64,000 bases of DNA. It comes from UBA6168 sp039819485. GTDB taxonomy: Bacteria; Bacteroidota; Bacteroidia; Chitinophagales; Saprospiraceae. Numbering within the stretch: position 1 is the first letter of the stretch; each line of letters begins with the position of its first letter. The notes beneath the pieces were generated by a model, which was given only the letters and a program-made list of their open reading frames with translations, was not told where the DNA came from and did no database searches. Below are positions 46,078 to 53,585 of this stretch, piece by piece. Where the stretch lies: contig JBCBRY010000029.1 of assembly GCA_039819485.1 (NCBI GenBank), forward strand, positions 20,276-84,275, read 5' to 3'. Both the position numbers and the translations under genes were made by a program.

Positions 46078-46114
46078 AAAAGCCCTTCAATAAGTGTTTT
46101 ACCGAAGGGCTTTT
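46078..46114 (-). terminator. Attenuator terminator of the cys operon, with competing antiterminator segment
   Basis: On the minus strand, AAAAGCCCTTC pairs with GAAGGGCTTTT (15-nt loop), followed by TTTTTATTTA. It lies 32 nt beyond the leader-peptide stop. The 5' arm plus loop start (CCTTCGGT, 46101-46108) can instead pair with ACCGGAGG at 46154-46161, within the leader ORF just after its Cys codons (8 bp, one G-U). Ribosome stalling at Cys codons would leave that segment free and prevent termination; normal reading to the stop would mask it and allow termination. Reversed, the hairpin is also U-tailed on the plus strand. Confidence 0.85.
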
Positions 46115-46145
46115 TTTATTTGACAAATATCAAGCAGCAAAAGCA

Positions 46146-46193
46146 TTATTGATCCTCCGGTTTTAGAAGACAACAACAGCAACACATGCCCAT
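46146..46193 (-). CDS. Cysteine-rich leader peptide of the cys operon (15 aa)
   Basis: ATG at 46193, stop TAA at 46148-46146; the peptide is MGMCCCCCLLKPEDQ. The five consecutive Cys codons are TGT TGC TGT TGT TGT. A second ATG (46187) could also be used. It lies between a promoter (TACCTTTG, 46226-46233) and an intrinsic terminator, upstream of the sulfate assimilation genes. This is the classic layout of an amino-acid attenuator sensing charged tRNA-Cys. The peptide itself probably has no other function. Cys-codon leaders are documented in mycobacteria; I know of none well described in Bacteroidota. Confidence 0.88.
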   Translation of the reverse strand: MGMCCCCCLLKPEDQ

Positions 46194-46225
46194 GATATTT
46201 TTTGTATTTTTTTTCATTTCGATGA

Positions 46226-46257
46226 CAAAGGTATACGTAAACATTTGACTTTTGCAA
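46226..46257 (-). promoter_or_regulatory. Cys operon promoter (TTG-N21-TACCTTTG)
   Basis: On the minus strand TTG (46257-46255) and TACCTTTG (46233-46226) are spaced 21 bp apart. This fits the Bacteroidota consensus (TTTG, about 19-21 bp, TAnnTTTG). The start of transcription would be near 46219, giving a 5' leader of about 25 nt before the Cys peptide. Confidence 0.75.
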
Positions 46258-46266
46258 GGGTTCGAT

Positions 46267-46314
46267 CCGAAAAAAATAATTTTCTGTTTTTTTTAACAAA
46301 ATTATTTTTTTCGG
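46267..46314. promoter_or_regulatory. Perfect 17-bp inverted repeat upstream of the cys promoter
   Basis: CCGAAAAAAATAATTTT (46267-46283) and its complement (46298-46314), 14-bp spacer, centred about 35 bp upstream of the -33 element. Could be an activator site or a terminator for the opposite strand. No regulator gene adjoins it. The rest of the 312-bp gap (46194-46505) holds only the leader, promoter and AT-rich DNA. Confidence 0.5.
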
Positions 46315-46505
46315 AAAATAATCGTGTTGCAAATTCCTCGCCAACGGAATTTAATTCGGCATAATTTCCCGTTTTTTTTTAATAAAATATATGAACATAC
46401 ATTTGTATTTAAATAGGGATATTTAAAAATAACAACGCATGAAATAATAATAAAAAATTAAAAAAAACGATCCCAGACAGAACAATTCTACCCCAATTAT
46501 TGCAA

Positions 46506-49190
46506 CTAAAAAACCTCCTCCAAACCTTTTACCGAATGAACTTGTGCTTCTTGAGATTTCATGTTAAAGGTAAATTCTCCATCCTGCCTTACTTTTTCCC
46601 AATCAATATTTTTCATAGCTTCCTTGGAAAAAACGGCCACCTTATTTTCCGGCAAGACCGCCAGCAATTTATTTTCCGCTTTCGGGTCGATGGAGAATTT
46701 ATCAAAATTGGTCTTGTCAAATTTAACCACGCACGGCCCCGTTAAATCAGTGATCAAAAAAACAGATACATCGTTATAATATGTGGATTCATCAAATTCA
46801 AAATTCGCCAAAAAACGAACACGGCCTTCCTGTTTGATCAGCCTGTCCCAGTTGTAGAGCCCAAATTCTGCAATCTCAAAACGACGGATCATTTGGGCTT
46901 CTTCTTTTTTTCGTTTTTTTTCTGCAATTATCTGATCTATACGAAACTGCTCGAAAGAGTCAACGGTTTTTTTTGCAGATTCATCGAGGTAAACATATGT
47001 TGTAAAATATTTTTCTGATGATTGCAAAGTCAGTTGAACAACATGTTTTTCTAATTTAAATGTGTCGCAAAGCTTAAACTGCTCCCTTTTATACAAATGA
47101 GAAACCTTTCCTTTTTTTAATGGCCGGACATACATGTCCTTTGTATAGTTGTAAATATGTTTGCCTTGCCAATTGTACACATCTACGCCTGGTGAAAAAT
47201 CACTAAAAAGGAAAAGGCGGCCCATATAGCCTATTCCATTGCTGTTTCGCAAAGCCGGAACCGACACACTCGACAAAAGTTCTCCGTCCATCGTCCATAA
47301 GGTCATCGTCCCATTTTTCGACAGTGCATAAATTTTATCGGTATCATCAAAGCCTATTTGAAAAATATCTTTGTCATATGATTTAAAATCCATTACCAGC
47401 CGGCCTTCCAAATCGAACGCCTTGACAAAGTCGCCCTCACTTATCAACAGCCTCTTTCCAATTTCAGATTTTGCAAAACATTGCTGCCATCCATCATACC
47501 TCCAATTCTTGAACCCGGGGACAGTGATTAATTCTTTATTTTCCGGAATATTAAAAACAACAAGTGTGGAGTCTGCTTCATTCCAGCCGGTAGTTATTTC
47601 GGGCAGCATTTTATCCACGGGATAAAAGCTCTTTTCAAAATCCAAAATATTTTTTTCATTGGTTTCATAATTCCAGGTGACGGTACATGATTCAAACCAT
47701 TGAATCATATTTAAAACAATAACTGGAAAACCATCTATTTTTTCTGCATCTTGCACATACCATTGTTCCCCATTCCCCTTGGGCAGTTGCTTTAATACCG
47801 TTGGGTCCAATAATATTTCCGTATTTTTTTTAAAGTCCCAGATAATTACTTCATCAGTATCGGCAATACCTAAAATTCTATTACCCCCAATGTACTTAAC
47901 TGACTTAAACCAGGTAAATTTTGCACCTTTTACATTTCCATTTAAATCACATACAGATAAACCGTCATCTGTATTCAAAATTAAATACCCATCGTTTGTA
48001 AATAAAAAATAATTATTTTCATATTTACCAAAGTGATTGAGATAGCCTCCCTTTTTCACCTGCAGTTTTTTAATGACCTTCCCTTTCAAATCGGTTATGT
48101 GTAGATTAACATAATAGCCCCTCGCAATTTCATCGCCAACAAAGACCACCCTATTTTCTTTATAAGATATTTTATGTCCATAAGACTTTCCATAAAACCC
48201 AATCCTGCTCCCCGAAAAATCATATAAATAAATCCCATCCGATTTTTCAACAAAAAAATAATTTTTCACCGTATCAAATCCGTCTTGTAAAGTATTGACA
48301 TTTTTTACATCATCGATTACCGACACTAACTCTCCGTTTGTTTTATAGATTTTCAGATTCTCCCCGACCAGCACTAAAAAAACTTCCAGGTCTTTTGAAT
48401 AATTTGTCAAGCTTCTGTAGTCATCAAAATCGATCAGTTTTTCCATAACAACAGGACCCCCAAGACCATACCTGGGTCGGCTAACCACTACCTCATCCCA
48501 TTCTTCATCCAGCACCCAATTGTTTCCTGCTGTATTCGGATTGTTGGACTGCGTTGCCAAATGCCACGTTATTTTTTCCAGCGCAGCCAGTTCTGGTGAA
48601 TCTCCTTTATTGAATTTTAATTTAAAATCTCCCACTACTTTTGCCGGATCAAAATTTTCCTCAACCGGTTCGTTGGTCATTTTTTTCCATGCCCCCTGCC
48701 GACTGCTATTTGTACTATTTTTATTTTCTTCAAAAAAGAAAAAGTCATAATCACCGGGCACGGGAGAAGGGAAATTGACCGCCAGTTTTTTGGTCGGGTC
48801 AATCTGTATTTTTTGGCCTGCTGCCATTCCCTGCAACTGGAACATGCCTGCACTTTCAAAAAATTGTTCCCCTCCCTGGTCGACATATCGCATGGGTATA
48901 CCGGAAGCGATTATTTCCGACTCAGAGGCATAAGTCTCTAAATTCAGTTCTACGGAATCAGTAACCGGTTGGCCATTTTCATCAATAAAGGCCCCAGCCT
49001 TTATTTCTATACTAATACCGGAAGGGAATTTTACGACCTGGTCATTGGCCGGATCGATTTTTTTGACGGCCGCTTCCACAGCTACGTCTACGAGCGGTGG
49101 GGCCACGGAAAACACCCGTTTTTGTTTGGCAGTACAACTGAGGAGAAAGAGAAAAGCAAAAAAGAGAGTAGACTGTAATAATTTCATCAT
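46506..49190 (-). CDS. Large lipoprotein with beta-propeller-like repeats (894 aa)
   Basis: It begins MMKLLQSTLFFAFLFLLSCTAKQ, lipobox L-L-S-C. Residues about 45-140 form a Bacteroidota-typical domain: VKFPSGISIEIKAGAFIDENGQPVTDSVELNLETYASESEIIASGIPM, ending in FESAGMFQLQGMAAGQKI (ZU5-like strand pattern). Residues about 250-780 are WD/propeller-like, with many short hydrophobic strands separated by VxxxDxxG/VxVWD-type loops (NGELVSVIDDVKN; SVCDLNGNVKGAKF; LWTMDGELLSSVSV; IYDFSG). A Lys/Glu-rich helix (IAEKKRKKEEAQMIRRFEIAE) precedes a last strand-rich domain. Probably outer-membrane attached; function unknown. Confidence 0.75.
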   Translation of the reverse strand: MMKLLQSTLFFAFLFLLSCTAKQKRVFSVAPPLVDVAVEAAVKKIDPANDQVVKFPSGISIEIKAGAFIDENGQPVTDSVELNLETYASESEIIASGIPMRYVDQGGEQFFESAGMFQLQGMAAGQKIQIDPTKKLAVNFPSPVPGDYDFFFFEENKNSTNSSRQGAWKKMTNEPVEENFDPAKVVGDFKLKFNKGDSPELAALEKITWHLATQSNNPNTAGNNWVLDEEWDEVVVSRPRYGLGGPVVMEKLIDFDDYRSLTNYSKDLEVFLVLVGENLKIYKTNGELVSVIDDVKNVNTLQDGFDTVKNYFFVEKSDGIYLYDFSGSRIGFYGKSYGHKISYKENRVVFVGDEIARGYYVNLHITDLKGKVIKKLQVKKGGYLNHFGKYENNYFLFTNDGYLILNTDDGLSVCDLNGNVKGAKFTWFKSVKYIGGNRILGIADTDEVIIWDFKKNTEILLDPTVLKQLPKGNGEQWYVQDAEKIDGFPVIVLNMIQWFESCTVTWNYETNEKNILDFEKSFYPVDKMLPEITTGWNEADSTLVVFNIPENKELITVPGFKNWRYDGWQQCFAKSEIGKRLLISEGDFVKAFDLEGRLVMDFKSYDKDIFQIGFDDTDKIYALSKNGTMTLWTMDGELLSSVSVPALRNSNGIGYMGRLFLFSDFSPGVDVYNWQGKHIYNYTKDMYVRPLKKGKVSHLYKREQFKLCDTFKLEKHVVQLTLQSSEKYFTTYVYLDESAKKTVDSFEQFRIDQIIAEKKRKKEEAQMIRRFEIAEFGLYNWDRLIKQEGRVRFLANFEFDESTYYNDVSVFLITDLTGPCVVKFDKTNFDKFSIDPKAENKLLAVLPENKVAVFSKEAMKNIDWEKVRQDGEFTFNMKSQEAQVHSVKGLEEVF

Positions 49191-49368
49191 AATAGGATTT
49201 ATTAATTGACCGAACCCTATTTCATAAGCAAACCAAAAATATTCTTTCTTCTTTAAAAAGAGAGATTAATTAGATAGATGCCATTAAAGCAACGACCGCA
49301 TGGGAGTATTTCAGAATTAACGTTTTTTTTCAACACTATTTGTATATTGCTTCCCAAAAGGCAATCAG

Positions 49369-50382
49369 GTGAAAATCAATATCCATCCTATTACCCTTTA
49401 TTTAAAGGATACTTTTAAAATATCCCGGGACGCCTATTCCGAACGACGAGCGGTCATCGTAGAATTATCCGCGGCCGGAAAAACAGGATATGGGGAAGCC
49501 TCGGAACACAGCTTTTACGGAATCGACCGGGACGAAATGTTACAGCAGGCGCAGGCCATCATTCCTGCCATCGCAGATTATGCGTTTGACAATCCCACCA
49601 ATTTCTGGCGTTACCTAAAACCCCACGTCTCACACAATTCCTTTTTGCAGTGCGCCATAGACAATGCCGCCCACGATCTATATGGAAAAATATGCAACCA
49701 GCCCTGCCATCAGATCTGGGGGCTCAATCCAGACAACTTAATTAAAACCAGTTTCACTCTCAGTATTGATCCGATTGAAAAAATGGTGGCAAAAATAAAA
49801 TCCACCGATTTTGATATTTATAAAATAAAACTAGGCACGGACGATGACATGGGCATTTTAAAAGCTTTGAGAAAACATTCGGATGCCGTGTTTCGAATTG
49901 ATGCCAACTGCGCATGGACAGCCGCCGAAACGATCCGTTATTCACACGAAATGAAAGCGCTCGGCGTCGAGTTCATTGAACAACCACTAAAAGCAGATGA
50001 CTGGGACGGCATGAAAAAGGTAAAAGCAAAATCAGCCTTGCCCATTATTGCCGACGAAGCTTGTGTCAGTAAAAACATGATCCCCAAGTGCGCCCAACAT
50101 TTTCATGGCGTCAACATCAAACTGATGAAATGTGGCGGACTCACCCCTGCCCTGCAAATGATCGAACACGCCAAAAACCTCGGGCTAAAAGTAATGGTGG
50201 GCTGCATGGTAGAAAGCAGTGTCGGCTGTTCGGCCATTGCCCAACTGGTGCCTTTGTTGGATTATGTGGACATGGACGGCTCGCTGCTATTGGCAGATGA
50301 TCCGGCCACGGGCGTTTCTGTCCTGCCGGACGGCACCGTCGTTTTACCCCAAAAAAACGGACTCGGAATTGAGATGAAATAA
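49369..50382 (+). CDS. Dipeptide epimerase (L-Ala-D/L-Glu epimerase type), enolase superfamily
   Basis: 337 residues. It isomerises the C-terminal residue of dipeptides such as L-Ala-D-Glu from peptidoglycan, in the cytoplasm. GTG start at 49369. N-terminal capping domain: YLKDTFKISRDAYSERRAVIVEL. The barrel carries the second-sphere K-x-K (DIYKIKLGT), metal ligands D, E, D in VFRIDANCAW, VEFIEQPL and PIIADEACV, and the general base Lys in HGVNIKLMKCGGLT. Specificity for Ala-Glu is common in Bacteroidota but other dipeptides are possible. Functionally it would sit with murQ in cell-wall recycling, though the genes are far apart. Confidence 0.93.
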   Translation: MKINIHPITLYLKDTFKISRDAYSERRAVIVELSAAGKTGYGEASEHSFYGIDRDEMLQQAQAIIPAIADYAFDNPTNFWRYLKPHVSHNSFLQCAIDNAAHDLYGKICNQPCHQIWGLNPDNLIKTSFTLSIDPIEKMVAKIKSTDFDIYKIKLGTDDDMGILKALRKHSDAVFRIDANCAWTAAETIRYSHEMKALGVEFIEQPLKADDWDGMKKVKAKSALPIIADEACVSKNMIPKCAQHFHGVNIKLMKCGGLTPALQMIEHAKNLGLKVMVGCMVESSVGCSAIAQLVPLLDYVDMDGSLLLADDPATGVSVLPDGTVVLPQKNGLGIEMK

Positions 50383-50480
50383 CCAATTTTCACAATTAAT
50401 ATTTCTTAAACGACCGCGATTTATTTTCTAAAAAACTGCACCACTTAACCATTATTTTTTTTGTCAAAATTTTTAAGCAG

Positions 50481-50577
50481 GTGGTCAAAAAAAATGACAT
50501 TTTCCTTTTGCCTGAAAAAGATTTTTAAGACTTGGAAATCAAACATTTGCCAAAATAAAAGTGCGATTTTTAGCGCT
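50481..50577. repeat. About 100-bp dispersed repeat, copy 2
   Basis: Nearly collinear with 37351-37450 (estimated by eye at about 85-90% identity). The 385-bp spacer 50383-50767 holds nothing else recognisable apart from AT-rich DNA before the lipoprotein gene. Confidence 0.8.
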
Positions 50578-50767
50578 CTTTATTTTGCCCAAGCACTTAC
50601 TTATGCAGCTTATCCTTCTCCATAAAAACACAAATTTTTTAATGAAATAATGCTCCGAATTAAATATTCAATTTATTGTTTACTTTTTAAAGCCTTTCAT
50701 TTTCTTTGTTTTCATTTTCTCTTTTTGAACCGCCACGAATTATCGGTGTACAACAAAAAAAACAACA

Positions 50768-51514
50768 ATGAAATACTTGCTGACGATCGTTGTATGCTTT
50801 TTAATATTTGTTTGCAGCGACCACACAGACACCCCAGCTGTCCTCCCTCCGGCATTGATGAAAATCCTAAGTCATCATGGAACTCATTCCAGATGGGACA
50901 AAATGGAAGCACTCAGTTTTCAAGTAAAAAAAAACGACGGAAAAGAGACACATTTTATTGATTTAAAAAGCAGAAGAGGCCGGATAGAAGGCCCAACTTA
51001 TAAATTGGGCTACGACGGAAAAGACATCTGGGTCAGCGCCGATTCGATCTATGAAGGCAATCCCGACATGTACCACAATCTGTATTTTTATCTTTTTGCC
51101 ATGCCTTTTGTTTTATCCGACGATGGTATTGAATATGAACAAGCGCCACCCATTTTATTTAATGGCCAGCAATATCCCGGCCTGAAAATATCTTTTAAAA
51201 AAGGAATTGGCAACTCGCCCAATGATGAATACTTTTTGCATTACGATCCCCGGACCTACCGGATGGCCTGGCTGGGCCATACGTTCACCTATTTTGAAAA
51301 AGAAAAAAGTCCGCATATAAATTGGATCAGGTACGACGACTGGCAATGGAACAATAAAATCCTATTACCTAAATCAATTACCTGCTACAATGCTATTAAT
51401 GGCGAAATAACCGGCCCCAGCAACAATATATCTTTTGACAGTATTTCAATCAATGCTTATATTCCTTATCAATATAATTTTGAAAAACCAAAACGGGCAC
51501 TCGTGATAAAATAA
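50768..51514 (+). CDS. DUF6503 family lipoprotein
   Basis: 248 residues, starting MKYLLTIVVCFLIFVCS (lipobox I-F-V-C). The body matches the Bacteroidota DUF6503 pattern: LMKILSHHGTHSRWDKMEALSFQVK, then ETHFIDLKSRRGRIEGPTYKLGYDGKDIWVSADSIYEGNPDMYHNLYFYLFAMPFVLSDDG and YFLHYDPRTYRMAWLGHTFTYFEKEKS. The fold resembles LolA/LolB-like beta-sheet lipoproteins. Exact function unknown. It stands alone between the epimerase and the oxidase cluster. Confidence 0.85.
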   Translation: MKYLLTIVVCFLIFVCSDHTDTPAVLPPALMKILSHHGTHSRWDKMEALSFQVKKNDGKETHFIDLKSRRGRIEGPTYKLGYDGKDIWVSADSIYEGNPDMYHNLYFYLFAMPFVLSDDGIEYEQAPPILFNGQQYPGLKISFKKGIGNSPNDEYFLHYDPRTYRMAWLGHTFTYFEKEKSPHINWIRYDDWQWNNKILLPKSITCYNAINGEITGPSNNISFDSISINAYIPYQYNFEKPKRALVIK

Positions 51515-51831
51515 AATGATTTAAAAAACCCGAACAGGATAAACGCACGAAAATCCCAAAATGTAACTATAGGATCACCAGATCAAAAAAGGAGGAGTTT
51601 TTTACCACTCCCCGACATCCGAGGACTTACCTTCCCAGAACCACCCCAAAGACTAATATTGTGTAGCAACCACGCGGAAATAAATCCTCGGTAGCCGAAA
51701 TAACCACTTGGTATCATTTTGCGGTGTCCGTCCTGAATGTTTAAGACAATACACACCTCGTATTAAAATTAATTGTTACCTTTAGACCCTGAGTAAACAG
51801 CGTAGATTAAAAACAAAACCTGCTACTCTTT
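51515..51831. other. Upstream region of the oxidase cluster
   Basis: 317 bp. Contains an imperfect hairpin near 51592-51626 (GGAGGAGTTTTTTACCACTCC), probably the terminator of the DUF6503 gene, then mixed sequence with no recognisable operator. A weak TACCTTTA at about 51777 might be a -7 box, but no TTG lies at the right distance. Confidence 0.4.
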
Positions 51832-51984
51832 ATGAGTATGGTCTCAACTAAAAGAAAACAATTTCCTCTCCATGCGGTGGCCTTCGCCAACGCTTCCGTC
51901 CTTTTCTTTTTCGCTTCGGCCATTACCATAATTCAACCTTTCACCAACGCCCTAGCGCGTTTACAAATCTCTGACCATGAGTAA
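51832..51984 (+). CDS. Small hydrophobic peptide overlapping the ferritin-like gene (50 aa)
   Basis: ATG at 51832, TAA at 51982-51984. The stop overlaps the next gene's start in ATGAGTAA (8 nt shared), the arrangement of translational coupling. The peptide starts MSMVSTKRKQFPLHAVAFAN and continues with a hydrophobic stretch (ASVLFFFASAITIIQPF) and an A-L-A motif; it could be a membrane peptide or a cut-off signal sequence. Codon choice (GCC, TTC, ACC) is like neighbouring genes. No homolog is recalled. If the next protein were exported, a frameshift joining the two would place this segment as its signal, but no sequence error is evident. Confidence 0.5.
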   Translation: MSMVSTKRKQFPLHAVAFANASVLFFFASAITIIQPFTNALARLQISDHE

Positions 51985-53497
51985 CAATCGACGAATGAAC
52001 AGCGTGATTGGCCCTGTATTGCTATGGGCCAAGGAAAACAAAAAAAAGGCCTCCGCACTGCACGAAGAACGACAAAAACAATCTCGTTTGATGAGAGGGG
52101 CCCCCCTCAAAATGGACATGCTCCTTGAAGAAGTTGAAGCAACCAATAAATTCAAAGTACCGGCCGGTTTTACCGGGAAAGATTATGTCTCCATGTTGGT
52201 TTCCATTGATGCCGAAATCGAACACGGCCTGATGTTGCAGTATCTGTACGGAGCCTACAGCCTCGGCGGGCCGCAGGTCCCTGAAAAATATCAGGAGAGG
52301 GTACGCAATTGGCAAAACATTATCCTGGGGATCGCCAAAGAAGAAATGGGCCATTTCATATCTGTTCAGAATGTGCTGAAAATCATGGGTGCCCCATTGA
52401 ATTTTGGCAGGGAAAGTTACCCTTGGGACACCGAGTTTTACCCATTCCCTTTCACGCTGGAACGCCTGACCCTGCGTTCACTCGCCAAGTATGTGTACGC
52501 CGAAGCATCGACAGAGTGGCTCGAAAGTGATGACCCTACTGCGAAAGAAGTCGTCAAACTGGTCAACGCAGAAGTCCATGACCCTCATAATGTGGGCGCC
52601 ATGTTCAAGATCATCATCAGTCTCGTGAAAGACCCGTCCATTATTCCGGACGAAGTTTTCCAGGCATCCACCTATCCCTACCAGGCCAAGTTCGATGAAT
52701 GGGGCCGGGGATATGCCGGAGGCGCACGCGGTGCAACTTATGTTGACAAATTAAAAGGCACCCCCGACGTGCTGGTCGTCCCGCTGGCATCCAGGGATGA
52801 CACCGTCAATGCCTTGAAAGAAATAGCCGAACAGGGAGAAGGAGATGACCCGAAAGCCGACGATCCTTCCCATTTCGAACGATTTCTTTATGTCTACGAA
52901 GACATGAAAAAAGTATTGAGCGAAGCGGATGGAAAATGGCATCCTTCCAGAAATGTAGCTTCCAACCCTTACATTGACGACGACCTGGTAGAGCCTGACC
53001 TCGATCCCGCAGAAGGCGCAACTTCCGGTGAAATCAACACACCCATCACCAATGACGAGACCAAGCTGTGGGCCAACCTCTTCAATATCCGTTACCGCAT
53101 GTTGCTCAACTTTTTAAACCACAGTTTTTTGCTCGAAGGCGGGCTGAACAATACCGGCGCCCGGACCCCCAGAGGCATGATCATCAATTCCACCTTCGGA
53201 GAAATGTACAACCTGCGCAGTATCGCCGTAGCACTGGTTGACATGCCTGTTTCCGACATCGTCGGAGAAACCATTATGGCCGGGCCTCCATTTACGATCC
53301 CCTACACCATGGAATTGCCTTTCGGGGAACACAACCGCTGGCGGCTGCACCAGGATTTGATCGAGTCTTCCCGACAGATCATCGACGAACTGCTCAGCCG
53401 CAGGAAGACGACCCACAGGAAATACCTCAAAGCCCTCAAAGAGCTGGACAACACCCTGTTGAAAGACATTGCGAGTCTGACCGAGTATGCGGCTTAA
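51977..53497 (+). CDS. Ferritin-like protein, VioB / iminophenyl-pyruvate dimer synthase type
   Basis: 506 residues. The N-terminal 220 residues form a di-iron ferritin-like domain of the type found in VioB and related enzymes: LVSIDAEIEHGLMLQYLYGAYSL (E80, E82, H83), then NIILGIAKEEMGHFISVQNVLKIMGAP with E123-x-x-H126, and a further E/H-rich helix (KYVYAEASTEWLES). The rest is mixed alpha/beta with DEWGRGYAGGARG and long helices (FNIRYRMLLNFLNHSFLLEGG). In violacein synthesis such domains act on indole-pyruvate imines; here it sits with a LodA-like oxidase. Stop codon is 88 bp before the oxidase gene. Identification of the domain is solid; reaction unknown. Confidence 0.85.
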   Translation: MSNNRRMNSVIGPVLLWAKENKKKASALHEERQKQSRLMRGAPLKMDMLLEEVEATNKFKVPAGFTGKDYVSMLVSIDAEIEHGLMLQYLYGAYSLGGPQVPEKYQERVRNWQNIILGIAKEEMGHFISVQNVLKIMGAPLNFGRESYPWDTEFYPFPFTLERLTLRSLAKYVYAEASTEWLESDDPTAKEVVKLVNAEVHDPHNVGAMFKIIISLVKDPSIIPDEVFQASTYPYQAKFDEWGRGYAGGARGATYVDKLKGTPDVLVVPLASRDDTVNALKEIAEQGEGDDPKADDPSHFERFLYVYEDMKKVLSEADGKWHPSRNVASNPYIDDDLVEPDLDPAEGATSGEINTPITNDETKLWANLFNIRYRMLLNFLNHSFLLEGGLNNTGARTPRGMIINSTFGEMYNLRSIAVALVDMPVSDIVGETIMAGPPFTIPYTMELPFGEHNRWRLHQDLIESSRQIIDELLSRRKTTHRKYLKALKELDNTLLKDIASLTEYAA

Positions 53498-53511
53498 TCA
53501 ACTGGCTGAGA

Positions 53512-53537
53512 GATGATATTTTTCGAAAAATGTCATC
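53512..53537. repeat. Hairpin GATGATATTTTTC/GAAAAATGTCATC
   Basis: 13-bp stem with one mismatch, no loop, between the ferritin-like and oxidase genes. No T-run, so read-through is likely; a member of the TGACATTTTT palindrome group. Confidence 0.6.
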
Positions 53538-53585
53538 CTTGGTCACATCCTAATTTTTCAATTTCCAATTTCAAATAATCACCAC

